Assembly (NCBI GenBank): GCA_009103225.1 | Contig: RHPI01003467.1 | Span: forward strand, 38,117 to 71,545 | Source of the DNA: Chlorokybus atmophyticus | Lineage: Eukaryota; Streptophyta; Chlorokybophyceae; Chlorokybales; Chlorokybaceae | DNA length: 33,429 nt | Reading direction: 5' to 3' | In this document: positions 11,811 to 22,822 of the stretch, in pieces | Position numbering within the stretch: the stretch's first letter is position 1 | How the letters are laid out: the number at the start of each line of letters is the position of its first letter | Translations under genes and position numbers: made by a program | Notes under the pieces: generated by a model | What the model was told of the DNA's origin: nothing | What the model saw: only the letters and a program-made list of their open reading frames with translations | Database searches by the model: none

Positions 11811-11858
11811 AGTTGCTAGCCACCAGCAAATTCTTTTATTTGCTAGTGGCCAGCAACT
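11811..11858. repeat. Hairpin, 20-bp stem with 8-nt loop
   Basis: The arms 11811-11830 and 11839-11858 (AGTTGCT.GCCAC.AGCAAA) pair at 18 of 20 positions around a T-rich 8-nt loop. There is no adjacent partner copy or target duplication that I can see. It could be a small foldback element or a structured RNA; the sequence alone does not decide. Confidence 0.8.
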
Positions 11859-12221
11859 AGTAATAAACTAAATGCACCGTAAATGCATTGGCACCACAAA
11901 TGCGTGCACGCAAGGCTAGCATGCAACTGAAACTTGACGCTTGCATTGCAGCCTATGGCGCCAGCACAAGCAGTCAAAGAGACATTGGCCGAGTTGACTC
12001 CTGCTGAGCCGCTATAATTGTGAAGCGTAGTGTAATGCTGGAGTTAACCGTTTCCTATACTTAGCTTCTTAGTGCCCCTCAGTTGACTGTGCAATATGTA
12101 ACTACAACGGCTTGTGAATACATACGCGCAAGCACAACACATGCTTCAACCTTGCTTGCTGCTTCGCTGCACGGGCGTGCACCCAATCACCATCTTTTTA
12201 CTAAAGTGTTCTTGCCGCTGA

Positions 12222-12222
<1 letters not shown>

Positions 12223-12264
<42 letters not shown>
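12223..12264. repeat. (CA)21 microsatellite
   Basis: Uninterrupted CA dinucleotide repeat of 42 bp. Confidence 0.98.
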
Positions 12265-12265
<1 letters not shown>

Positions 12266-12279
12266 TCTCTGTCCATACC

Positions 12280-13600
12280 CACATAGAGACTCATCTGGTT
12301 GGCTGCCGCAGGCCTCTTGCTTTAGCGTAACAAGGCATGCTGGTGTCCTCGCCAGGCAACCTTGCGATTGATTTTGTCAACCTATGCTTTGGCAATCACT
12401 CTCGCTGTTAGTGGCCACCATCACACTCAAAAGGATATAGACTAACTTGTACGCCCAGTGTATCACGCTCTGCACTTCTGTGGCAGCCTAGCATGCCTGC
12501 TGATTAATGGCTGACGTGCAGGTGAGCTGTGGCAACAACTTCGGCGAGTGAAGCATGCTAACAGGTAAACCCCATCGACATTTGCGTGACAAGGTTGGAC
12601 ATGCAAGCAACTTAGCTTACTGCGTGACACTTGCTTATGGCACGTGCAAATTTGGCTATGTGTGTTTTGTGCAGTGCGTGCGTGCAAGTTTTCCCTTGCA
12701 GTGCCCAGGATAGGAAAGGAGGTCCTTTTCGCTCTGCATGGGTAGACAAGAAGGTTGCTTACTTGGTTGCTTGAAACTGCAAGCACAGCATAAACACACG
12801 CTTGCATAAGAGTTAAAATGACTAAATGACACATCATGCAGATGTTGCAAGTAGGGAAGGATGTGAACGCCACTCACCTTGACCCACTACAACACTGGCT
12901 TGGTACGATCATGTTGTCTATAGTGATGTTGTGGGTATGTTTACGTGCATACAGCTGAGATGAGCAATTCGCTTGTGACAGTCAGTGCAGGCTTTTCCCT
13001 TGCAACTTGCAGTTTGCATGCTTGTGTGACTCCTCTTTTGTTGTTCTCGCTGCCAGACATCCAACACTCAAGCGGACTGCTAAGATTGCCATAATGCATT
13101 ATCAAGCGCCTTCAAGTGCCAGCTCGCAAATTCCAGTGGCACGGCACAGTTTGAGATTAGCTCTCAAGGATAGACCTTGCCCATCATACAGATGGCTGCC
13201 CTAAGTATCTATTTGCTTAACTCTTTATGCTGGCTGCAAGTCACATGCCGACCCTTGTCAATGACTTGAGTGCTTGGGGTCCAGCACCCTTGCTCACGCG
13301 AGCATTGCGTTGGCGCAACGTGGGGAGGTCGGCGACATTGTTTGGCAGCGTGGGCGAGTCTCATGCTCCCTCATTGCTATTATTGCAACACTCGTTAAGC
13401 ATTATTGCTGCTTCTGCACAACATCATCACCATCAACGCCAACACAATGCACCAATAAGATGGAGCATGTTCCCCGTTATGGCAGCTGCGTTATGTTGCT
13501 TGTAATCTCAAGTAAGTGCAACTATGGCAAGCATTGCATTGTGACTGAAGCCGCACCCGTATGGACACGCTATTGCTCTCGTATGCGATGTCTTAGCAAG
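12280..13600. other. No recognised gene upstream of the Crypton remnant
   Basis: Short open frames only on both strands. TGCATG and TTGC words are dense. If the Crypton-type gene at 13.6 kb had a promoter or earlier exons they would lie here, but I cannot identify them. Confidence 0.4.
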
Positions 13601-13617
13601 CACTTTTGCAGGCAAGC

Positions 13618-15693
13618 ATGACCGGTGATGATAGCGACGGGAAGACCCATATTAACAACAACGATGGTCAGCAAGAGGAGGCTACTGCACATGATCCACA
13701 ACCACTCAACATTGATGATTTGCTCAGCAGAAAGGAAAAGCAGCGCCCAAAGAACACAAGCAGCAAGTACGACCGAGGCTTGAAGCAATACAAGGTAAGT
13801 TGCACACATGCGCGCTGAGAGGTATCATTGTAATGTTAACATCAACTTTGTGTCTTGTTTAGAAGTGGTGCATACAGTAACAGCTTGGTGAGCGCATTCA
13901 AGTGGCGGCTGTGGAGAAGTTCATGCTGGCACACCAGGATTGGAGATGGAGTGTGTTGGAAAACATTATTAAGAGTATACATGATGCAGCTAAGGACCTG
14001 ACGATGAGCGATGGGCATGGTACCACTCCTCTTGACTGTAGGCGCAGCCCTATTGTCAAGCAAGGGCTCAATGATGCAAGGCGCAGCATAAGGGACATAG
14101 CCAAGAAGTGAGATTGGTGAACTTGCACAAGCTTGAAGTATACATTATACAAAGAGTGTGAGTTGAAACATTGCGCTTACTGTATTGTCCTGTTTAGGGA
14201 GTTTCATAACCGGCTAGCAGGCACCGATGCTGAAGAGTACACCCAGGACGATTACTTCAGCATGAATGAATATTGGCTGCGCAAGAGTGCCAGTACTAGC
14301 AATCAGATCAAGCATGCTGCAGCTTTGAATGCCTAGTATAACTTTCTGACCTTGTTTTATTGTTGGCCCCACTGCATGGTTGCGATGACTCAGAATGCAA
14401 ACATTTTGTGTTACACAATAGCTTGGACCTTGTCATGCGGCACACTTGTGTATCCAGAGGGGATGTATGTTACGCGGTTGTGGAATGTAACTTTTACAAG
14501 TATGACGTCCCTGATGAAGTCTTAGGTCCAAACCACGGGGTCATGCTATGCTTCGTCTCGCGCAACGGCAATGGATAAGGCGAGATCTGAATTCTTGAGG
14601 TTCGACATCTACCACAGAGTACATGTCATACACTAATATCAATAGCTAATGTGGTAAAATGGCAATGTGGAGTACTTTGGGGGCCTGCGCAATTGGAATC
14701 CCATTAACGACTTCTTTAACGCGTTGGTTTTCCATTTCTTCTACAGGTTTTACAATGCTCAAGCGCCATTCCCCACATTTACAAGCAAGCAATCATGGTA
14801 AGAGCTGAATTCGCTGTAAATGTGTTACTGCGGGCATGAGTGTGGTCCACATTAATGCTGTCGTTGTGCCCACATTCATACACAATGTGGAGTGCAGGTA
14901 TGGCACGCATGTGTTTCCTGGCATGAAGACAGATGAGCCCATCACCTACCGACAACAATGGCAACGCTAGCGTGACGTCAACAGAGCGTGCAAAGTTGTG
15001 TGTACAGGCAGCACATGTGTTTGCGCGTGTGTTGATGCGTGTTTACGCGCGTGTTAACCCAGTTGTGTACAGGGCATCTGAAGACGGAGTGAAGCAAAAC
15101 GGTCGCTGAAACAATGACCATTTCAATAAATCCTACTGCATGCAGTTTCCTGTCTACATGTGCAGTGGTGGCTGGTTATGGTCTTTGCAGCCATGCGACA
15201 AAACATATCCTTGCGCGGTCTCAGGTTCACATTATCAGACGCACTTCGCAAAAAGATTCTTCCCGAGCTTGACCAGCGCTTTGCCGAAGTTCTGCAGATA
15301 CTACCATCAACTTGCAGACTTTAAAATATGCTTGTAATGTGACCAATGCATTTTGAACTTTTACATAGCGCATTTTCGAAGGAGACCTTAAGGACTTAGC
15401 AACGCACAAGCATCTTCAGATGCTGGATTATTTTCGCGATGTGATTGCTCAGGTTTGTTTACTCAAATAGATCAACCACACAAGGCATATTCAATAAACC
15501 ACGGTCTTAACATTGCTTGCTGCAGGATGTAGCCATTATGCGCAGCGACAGACTGCAATTTATGGGCTCGAGCATCCTAGGCCTTAATGCGCTCGCCATC
15601 TGCAACCACGACATCATCAACAACTCGGAGTTTAAGGAGCGGGCGACTTCCGTTGTCAACGCGCACAACTTGTCCACGCAAAAGGAACTGTGA
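13618..15693 (+). pseudogene. Crypton-type tyrosine recombinase (YR transposase), decayed
   Basis: The recombinase would cut and join DNA through a catalytic tyrosine. Order of parts: an acidic N-terminal exon 13618-13794 (donor GTAAGT); exon 13863-14107 with the SPIVKQ-type core-binding helices; exon from 14198; then about 14392-14640 with the catalytic arginine in SRGD (14456-14458). A block YRFYNAQAPFPTFTSKQSW leads to a GTAAGA/TGCAG intron (14798-14897) that rebuilds W-Y. Next come a HVFAR block (His at 15014) and GR-stop-NNDHFNKSY, with the catalytic Tyr at 15134. The C-terminal helices are in exons about 15386-15452 and 15526-15693, ending in TGA. Damage: TAA at 13878, TAG near 14334 and 14968, TGA in place of the conserved Trp at 15107, and several frameshifts (about 14575, 14970, 15170, 15240). 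Family assignment rests on motif order remembered from Ndc10-like Crypton recombinases. Confident of the family, and confident this copy is broken unless the assembly is faulty. Confidence 0.75.
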
Positions 15694-16480
15694 CGGTGCT
15701 CGTGCCTTATCACCTGTGAGTTGGTCTAATTAACAACCCTCTCACCAAGACACGGTATTCACACCGGAACCTTGCCCCCTCTGCCAAGCACACACACGCG
15801 CGCCCCGCCACTCGCGTACGCACGCGCATGCGCTCGAAGCTACACACCGACTTGTGTAGCGCCTTGGATTGTCACACAAGCAAGCACACACCAGTGGACA
15901 CACGCTAGCAACCCCTGCTAACCACCACCAGGCTTGCACACAAGAAATTAGGGAGCAAAAGGTTGTATTGCACATTGTAGAATGTCGCTTTAAGCCTAAC
16001 GGTCTGCACATGCTACTGTCTAGACGATTCCCATGCTACACAAAATTAGATGCTAAGATGTCATTGCAGAACCTTGTAGTGTACTTTTAGACCTTTTTTT
16101 ACGCACCAAGATCTTTTGATTAGGTGCTCATATGGTCAAGTTATGCTACTTGGCGCCAAGCCCTTCCAGAAATCTGGTCGAGCCCTTCTCGACTGGCCCT
16201 CCGTTTTATGGCACCTTCCGGACTGGTCTTAGGGGCGCGGTCGACATCCGCGGCAGACTCATAAGTCGCCAATATGTGCCACAAGTCACGAAAACGTGGT
16301 GCTCGATCAATGGGCCAAAAAAGGTCTTAAAATCATGAAACTTTGCCTCGACTGTTACAAGAACGAGCTGAGTACCAAGACTGACCTAATCCATTAAGCA
16401 TATGTGTGCGTCGGGTTTTTGCAAACGCGTGTGTATGCAACATTGATTTATTATGATGCTTATCTAATGCTTGTTCACAG
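15694..16480 (+). other. Spacer between recombinase and GCR1_C-like exon
   Basis: A strong donor-like GTGAGT lies at 15716, just after the recombinase stop, and an acceptor TTCACAG ends at 16480. The whole stretch could therefore be one intron joining the recombinase to the next exon, as expected if they form one Crypton gene. Two open frames (15869-16090 and 16132-16338) are of chance length. CA/CG-rich DNA lies at 15780-15860. Confidence 0.4.
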
Positions 16481-17131
16481 TTGGCCATGATACTGCAAGG
16501 GAGCTATGCGCTGTCAACCACCACCTCAGATCGCACTATTGATGTCGCAAGCAAGGTACAACGCTTAAATTCCATTATGGAGACAGGATTTGCAAAAATC
16601 AAGGCGCAGCTGAACACGGTCATAAACCTCATCGAAAACCTGCACAGCGGTCTCAATGTTCCTTTGCCAAAGAAGCAAACACCATCCTTTGATGATATGG
16701 TCCCCGATGTTACAAGGTCTCCTTTGCGCAAACGAGCCAAAAGCACACGAAGATGCAACACTAACCACTTCAGCTGCACCACACACTGTACCTATCATGT
16801 ACTAGATGAAGCTGAAGTTGCCAACATTTGCAGCTGTTGGAAGGAGTACAGCGAGGGGATTGATGGTGGTCCTGCCATGCGCGACTTGGATGCGAGGTTC
16901 AAGACCACATGGCGCGCTGGCGATAACAGGATGAAGACGCATTATGGCAAGTGCAATGTCTTGTATAAAGCTATCAAAGAGTTGGCAGTGAAGGAGGGTG
17001 TAAGTGAAGACCAGGCAGCGCGACTACTGGATCTCATGCGTGAGCAGAAGCAGAAGCCATGTGGCAAGAGTTCTCGAGCATTAACAATTGCGGAGTTGCG
17101 TACTTTGATACGCTCAAAGCATAGTGCTTAG
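16481..17131 (+). CDS. GCR1_C-like DNA-binding domain protein, likely C-terminal part of the Crypton
   Basis: This 216-codon frame begins directly after an intron acceptor (first ATG at 16487), ends in TAG at 17129 and has no internal stop. Residues about 20-57 are a heptad-like coiled coil, then a basic linker (RSPLRKRAKSTRR). Residues about 113-212 match the GCR1_C pattern: a CWKEYSEG.DGGPAMRDLD start, W-R, a basic Y-x-K-x-x-x-LYKAIKEL helix and a closing leucine-rich helix. GCR1_C domains bind DNA in yeast Gcr1-type factors and form the C-terminal domain of CryptonF elements. Its place just downstream of, and on the same strand as, a Crypton recombinase supports that origin. Unlike the recombinase, this exon is undamaged. 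It could instead be a separate or domesticated gene. Confidence 0.65.
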   Translation: MAMILQGSYALSTTTSDRTIDVASKVQRLNSIMETGFAKIKAQLNTVINLIENLHSGLNVPLPKKQTPSFDDMVPDVTRSPLRKRAKSTRRCNTNHFSCTTHCTYHVLDEAEVANICSCWKEYSEGIDGGPAMRDLDARFKTTWRAGDNRMKTHYGKCNVLYKAIKELAVKEGVSEDQAARLLDLMREQKQKPCGKSSRALTIAELRTLIRSKHSA

Positions 17132-17230
17132 TTTATATGACGTGCTTATGGTGCTTTGCAGAGTGAATTGATCTGTTACACCCAAAGCATAGTGCTTGAT
17201 TGATATGATGTGCTTATGGTGGTTTGCACA
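17115..17230. repeat. 68-bp tandem duplication spanning the GCR1_C ORF end
   Basis: AAAGCATAGTGCTT at 17116 recurs at 17184 followed by near-identical sequence (GTGCTTATGGTG). The first copy contains the last codons and stop of the ORF. The duplication lies outside the domain. Confidence 0.8.
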
Positions 17231-17337
17231 TGTGTACACAAACGCACCTGGTTAAACCGTTTGTTGTTGCGTTGCCTTGATATAATCACTGTATTGTCGT
17301 TGCATATACACACTTGCTTGCACACCATGCATTGCAG

Positions 17338-17400
17338 ATGTGCACCCACGCGCACGCGCGCACACACATGTATGCACGCGCATGCGCACGCGCAATCAAG
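17338..17400. repeat. Alternating purine-pyrimidine tract (CA/CG/TG)
   Basis: Near-continuous CGCACGCG / CACACATG / GCATGCGCAC alternation, the type of sequence that can adopt Z-DNA. Similar tracts recur at 31.18-31.29, 31.69-31.78 and 32.24-32.40 kb. Confidence 0.7.
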
Positions 17401-17659
17401 TAAAACATGTATACATACACATTTATGTAGTTGCTGCTCGCGTGCAACATGCCATATTAGTATATGGATACTCTATCATTGAATGGTTATATACATATAT
17501 TTATACATATGTGTGTGTATACCAGTACTTCATATGTATATGGCACATACATAATAACACATATATACAAGTCATGTCACTACACCAAGTTGCAATTAAG
17601 TATACATAGCGTAAACTACTTACCTTTATTTATATCATATACAACCTTTGTGTACTATG

Positions 17660-18180
17660 TAGGGTGGTCGGCGCAGCTCGCCCTCGTCGGCGCTCGGCAC
17701 TGCCCTCCGCCGACGCGCGGTCAGCGCGGTTAACCGCGCGGCCGGCGCCCCACAGGCCGCGCGGCTCAATCCCCGGACAATCCCGCCGGTCGCGACCCCG
17801 CACGGGTGTCCAGAGCCCCAGGCCATGTGTCGATGGTTCCGACTCTGGTACAGACTGGTGAGTCCCTGGTACTCATAGTGTACGATGTGCCGCTTGGCGA
17901 CTGTCGGTTGACGGCGGTAATTGCTGATGGACAGTCGGCGATTGTCACTTTGATAGGCCCATCGGCTGCGCCTATGCATGTATAAGCAGTCATAGACTTT
18001 ACCAATGTCTATAAACGGACGATAAGTAGACAGCCGCAACTCGGCGGCTGCCAGTACACCACACGTGGAAGGCCATCAATGGCCATCCCATAATGTACCC
18101 GCGACTGCCGAATTGCGGCCCGCCTGCCTCTCAATAGCTAGAGGGCGATTACGGATCTATTTTTACAGATCTGGATCGTC
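17660..18180. other. GC-rich island in AT-rich surroundings
   Basis: A CpG-dense block (17.66-17.86 kb) followed by DNA carrying GACTGTCGG / CGACAGTC words gives a sharp composition change from the AT-rich, TATATA-containing flanks. The overlapping open frames on both strands are caused by the high GC and have no recognisable domain. It could be the remnant of a promoter or CpG island, or of a GC-rich mobile element. Confidence 0.45.
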
Positions 18181-19165
18181 CGCACATTCCCACATCATAC
18201 AACTGCTTAGAATATATGCCAATATATATATATATATATAGATTATATCTCTGATGTGTTGCAAGATGAAGCACATATGCTACAACATGGTGCAATATGT
18301 ATAGCAACCTGCAGTTAAGTGTTACAACACTTAGTATTCATTCCAACATATCATTCACGCCACGGTACGTGCTAAGATATGCAGTAAGTAATGCCAAGGT
18401 TACAACCATTAATATAATGCTCACCTGAATTACCTTAACGTTAAGATTCAACTAAAACGAAAAGTCGTATCGTTAGGCCACCATTTGGTCACGCAAGAAG
18501 TTGATCAAGTTGGATCGCAACGGAAACAACAGCCGGTGCTGCAACAAACAGCAAATTGGCGAATTGTTGCAGAGATGCAAAAAAAATGCTAAAAACTATC
18601 TCGGCGGCAATTGCTTGCCAACGGCGACCCAAAATCGCTAGCGATTTCGTGCAATTGCAGCATGGTTAGTGCTTGAAACGGCCGCATTTTTGGCGGTACG
18701 AGGTCGGGGCAGGTCCCATACCCCAAAGACATGCTGCCACTACTCACCCTCGTTCTAACTGATCCACTCTACCATCTAACGCTAATTGATTACACGCTAT
18801 AGTTACTGCGTCATCAAACATGGTCAACAGCCGAATAAGGCTACAAGCTTATGTTGATTGCAACTTCATGCATTCTGCTCAACATACACATTATCAGTGC
18901 AATTCAAGCAAAACATTAGAATATAGTCGTATGGTAATCTATTGTGCATATCATTACCAATAAGTGCATAAGATATTCAATTTAATTATATACGCGTTTA
19001 TTTAATGTTTATATGCTATGTTATTATATTATATGAATCACATTTACAAGTTACTTTATTTCATTATTAACTTGGAAATGTACAAGCGATCAAGGTGTAT
19101 TGATTAATTAATAGCACAGCCGCAGACTGCAGCCGCAATACATGGACAGCCCCTTATTGTTTGAC
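18181..19165. other. AT-rich intergenic stretch without genes
   Basis: It has a (TA)n tract at 18222-18240, a 14-bp palindrome AATCGCTAGCGATT near 18637-18650, and long AT-rich runs at 18.9-19.1 kb. There are no open frames of note. Confidence 0.6.
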
Positions 19166-19170
19166 CTTAG

Positions 19171-19217
19171 GCCGACAGCTTATTAACTGTCGGCAAGTGT
19201 GCACCGACAGTCGGTGC
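19171..19217. repeat. Twin CCGACAG hairpins
   Basis: GCCGACAG/CTGTCGGC (19171-19178 with 19187-19194) is followed at once by GCACCGAC-A-GTCGGTGC (19201-19217). Both are perfect 8-bp stems sharing the CCGAC core. A (TA)n run follows (19229-19249). The pair lies 84 bp outside the left end of the hAT element. Confidence 0.9.
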
Positions 19218-19300
19218 GTGCCTGTTACTATATATATATATATATATATTATATACTACGTAAGAAGTCATGATAGCACGTTGACGGTGAGATACGAACC

Positions 19301-19308
19301 AGCATAAC
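19301..19308. repeat. Left target-site duplication of the hAT element
   Basis: AGCATAAC, identical to 22902-22909. Eight bases is the hAT-specific length. Confidence 0.97.
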
Positions 19309-19324
19309 CAGTGTACGCGGTGCA
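19309..19324 (+). repeat. hAT left terminal inverted repeat
   Basis: CAGTGTACGCGGTGCA, perfect inverse of 22886-22901. The match breaks off soon after base 16. Confidence 0.97.
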
Positions 19325-19331
19325 GCATTGC

Positions 19332-19409
19332 GGTTTCGCCAATGACGGTTTCGCCAGGGGTCTCGCCAGGTTGCACTAGAGGCCCCCGATGCTGGTGGTT
19401 GGCGAAACC
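19332..19409. promoter_or_regulatory. Left subterminal GGTTTCGCCA repeats, probable transposase-binding sites
   Basis: GGTTTCGCCA occurs at 19332-19341 and 19347-19356, a TCGCCAGG variant at 19363-19370, and an inverted copy at 19400-19409. Matching copies lie near the right end. Repeated subterminal motifs are where hAT transposases such as Ac and Hermes bind; the role here is inferred. Confidence 0.7.
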
Positions 19410-19455
19410 CCGCCTTTCCCGCCAACGCCGACAGTTGATTACAAATTCTTAAACT

Positions 19456-20101
19456 TTGGCGGGCAGTTCATGCACTAGTAGCGGCGGCGGCGGCGGCAGC
19501 GGCGGTGAGGTTGACGCTGTAATGGCGGCTATGTGCTTGAGTAACGATGAGGTGTCTGAGGGCCAAGAGCAGAGCACCCTCGCCACACGCAATGTTGGAG
19601 GTGCTCCCAAGTCGATGGTATGGGAGCACTTCAATCAGGCTTTGGGCATGGGCAATCACAACAGGCGAAAGGGGGCAGTGTGCAAGCACTGTGGCAAAAG
19701 GTACAAAGATGCACGTGTAGAAGCCATGGAGAAGCATTGCACAGTCGAGTGCAGAGAGATTGAGCCGTCAGTGCGGGCTGCTTTGGTGGAGGCGCTGGTA
19801 TCAAAGAATGGGCAAGCAGCTGCCAATGCTTCTGAGTCTGCCATCGGGCGTGGGCGCAAGCGGCGTGTGGAGCAGTCTGTGCTAACTGCTCACTATGAAG
19901 GCGGTCCATTTGGAAAGGCCCTGCGCGAGGAACTTGATGCCAAACTACTGCTGCTGGTGGTGATGTGCGGCATCCCCTTTCGCGTAGTCGACAGCCCATA
20001 CTTCTTGTCATTGGTCAACACACTGCGCCCAATGTGGGCCACACCAAGTGAGTTTGCAATGCCTTGTCTGCATGCCAGTTAACTGTCAAGTTGTTGGCAG
20101 C

Positions 20102-20134
<33 letters not shown>

Positions 20135-22639
20135 GCACTTGCTGTTGTGCACTTGTTGTTGTTGTTGTTGTTGTTGTGCATATCAGTCAGCTGCCATAGT
20201 GTGGTTGTTGCTATCAACATTGCTGTTGTTATTGTCATTAACCTAGTCACAAAGTGCTTGGTGCTCTTTGTCACCTGCTACATTCATTGCATGTGCATGT
20301 GCATGTGCAGGTGCAACCAAACTAAGAACCAAATTGCTTGTAGATCAGCATGCTGTCATACAACACAAGTTTGAGGAGCGTATGAAGACTGAGAGCAGTG
20401 CGAGTGTGTGCATTGATGGATGGACAAACGTCAACAACCAGTCGATATATGCGTGCAATGTCATCACCTCCGACCGCTGTTCACACCTACTGAAGGTGTT
20501 GGAGCTCAGTGCTGAACGGCATACATCTGCCTACTTGACAGGTATGTATACAGAGGTTGTGCAACATGTGTGAGTATCAATGATTTCCTTACATGTTGCT
20601 TTGCATGCAGAGGTTTTCCGCGAATGCATTGATCAGGTGGGTGCTGCAAAGGTTGCAGCACTTGTGACTGACAATGCTGCCAGCATGAAACTAGCACGCC
20701 GCATGCTGACCAGCGAAGACGCTTATCGTCATATCATTGAGGTAAGGTATGCATAGCGTGGTGCTGACACAGTCGTCCCAGTGTGGATGTGTGTTCACAC
20801 ATGTATATGTGTACACAGGTGTTTTATGCATGGGTTTTACCTCACTATGGGCTCTTGCCTTGGAAACGATTGGGCAAAAGATATAGTAGTCAGTGCTCAA
20901 AAGGTTGTGACCTACTTTAGAGCCTCCCATAGGCCCCTTCAGCTGTTGAAAGACGCTGCCAAAAGTGCTGGCATCAACACCACTTTGTACAGCTCCAACA
21001 AGACCAGATTTACCTCCGTGTATAGGTGAGTGTGGTCTGTGTGTGTGCTCTGCACATGTTTGCGTTCATACTCACTGAATAGATCAGCCTCATCAGCCAT
21101 CAGTGACAGTATCACTTGTTGTCTTGCATTGTGCAGGTGTTTGCTGTCAGTGCAGACCTTGGAGAGTGCACTACGCTATGTGCGCAGACAGCACCGTGAC
21201 GACATCAAGAACAAGACTGTTATCGACATCATTGATAGGCAAACATTTTGGGCAGGGATGGCAGCTCTCTGCGACTTGCTTGAGCCCTTCAGCAAAGTGA
21301 TTAGTGCTGTACAGGCAGAGAATGCAACTCTGGCAGATATTACGCGGTATTGGTTGTATCTAGCGCGGGCAATCAAAGAGGTCAAGCTGCCATCAGGTCT
21401 GGGTTGTTCATGTGACTTTGTGCATGCATGCGGGGCTGTCATCCATGGTTATGCGTTGGTTGTGCAGATGTGCGCCACTTTGTAGTCAACGCATACAATC
21501 AGCGGGTGAGAGAGCTTGATACACAATTGGCCAGACTGGCTCTCTTTCTTGATCCACGATACAAGCACGCTGCGGATGACATGACCAAGTGGCAGCAACT
21601 GCTAACACAAGTAAGCATGCCCTACAATGCCATGTCTGCTCAGCTACAAACAAAGCATGACCCATGCTCTGATGTGCAGGCTGTTCAGCTCTTTAAGAAA
21701 AGAGGGCATGGCGCAACTGAGTGCCAGCGCTTGCTATCGCAGCTGCTCTTGTACAAGAGTTCTCTCCATCCTTTTAACCAGCCAGCTGGAGGGGAGGGAT
21801 TTAGCTGCAGAGCATGGTGGATGGGAGTATGCACTCCCAACACCACCGAGCTTGTCAACCTCGCATTGTTATTGCTCGATATCGTGCCGCATGCCGCAGC
21901 ACCTGAGCGCACGTTTTCGCTCATGGGTTGGTTCCATTCCAACCGAAGGAACCGCTTAGCAGGTACTACGGTCGGGATGATGACTGCTATCAAGATGCAC
22001 TACACAAGCGAATCAAAAAAGTAAGAGTGTGCTGTTCTCGCTAAGTATTTTGCTCTGCTTGACATGATGGGTAACGTGTGTGCATGTGTCAGACCTGATC
22101 GCAGTGCCATTGATGGTGACGGAGGTGATGCTGACTGGGAGAAGGATGCAAGCATTGAGGAGGATGAGGAAGTGGAGCCCGACGAGCTTGATACCATGCT
22201 GCAAGACCTGTACAATGAGACATGTGATGACGATTTTCTGACTGCTCCGGAGGCCCACGTTGAGCAAGTGTTGGGTGGATTCAACCTTGACCACCACACT
22301 CTCTCTCCCACCTACGTTCCAGTCATGGCTGAGGCTGTAGCTCCAAACCTTGGGCCCGCGCTTGGCAACTACACCGATGCTGACTTTGATGTGCAGCACC
22401 TGCTCAACGAGCACATGCTGACTCATGCTCACATGCATGCTCCACAACCCATTCCTACCATGCATGCTCAGCAGCCCCTCCCTTCCATGTCAGCGCAGCA
22501 AAGCTTTACGACAACACACATTTCCGCGACACCACCCGAGTTGCGAGGTCACGGGGTTGTGCTCAACCAGCACATGTATCAGCAAATGTGGAACACCATG
22601 CTATCTCAGTCGCAGAGCTTTGTAGATAGGCAGCAATAG
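19456..22639 (+). CDS. hAT transposase, eight exons, 818 aa, apparently intact
   Basis: Exons (GT-AG throughout): 19456-20047, 20311-20541, 20611-20746, 20819-21025, 21137-21396, 21468-21610, 21680-22020, 22093-22639. They join to 2,457 nt without a stop or frameshift. Residues 54-99 are a BED-type zinc finger (WEHF, C76-x2-C79, H94). A conserved hAT helix block (GIPFRVVDSPYF) ends exon 1. The catalytic residues expected for hAT are present: D233 in CIDGWTNVNNQ, D295 in VTDNAAS and E599 in APERTFS. LFLDPRYKH and the WW-plus-dimerisation block (569-635) follow. Residues 637-818 are an extra tail: acidic, then H/M/P/Q-rich. The sixth intron (69 bp, 21611-21679) is in frame and could be retained. 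The first intron holds (TTG)n. The TAG stop is followed by TGA two codons on. Catalysis and binding are inferred from family knowledge. Confidence 0.92.
20102..20177. repeat. (TTG)n microsatellite in hAT intron 1
   Basis: Two TTG runs are separated by a duplicated TGCACTTG(C)TG segment. They lie wholly within the first intron and so do not affect the protein. Plus-strand open frames across it read as V, L or C homopolymers and are artefacts. Confidence 0.95.
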
Positions 22640-22822
22640 ACTTGCTGATTTTAATACGATGTATGTTTTATTTTTGTGTTTTTGTTGTTGTACATGTTTG
22701 TATGCTACAGTCAGTAGTACACAAGTTGTGAGCTCGTAGCAGCTTCCTAACAGCTGCATTGCAAGGCAATGAACGTGCAAACAGCCAAATACGACTTGTA
22801 TGAGCCGTGAGAGGCTGTAAGA

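Noticed and set aside
20048-20374. Cysteine/valine/leucine-rich plus-strand open frame, membrane-protein-like
   Set aside because: It is the (TTG)n tract inside hAT intron 1.
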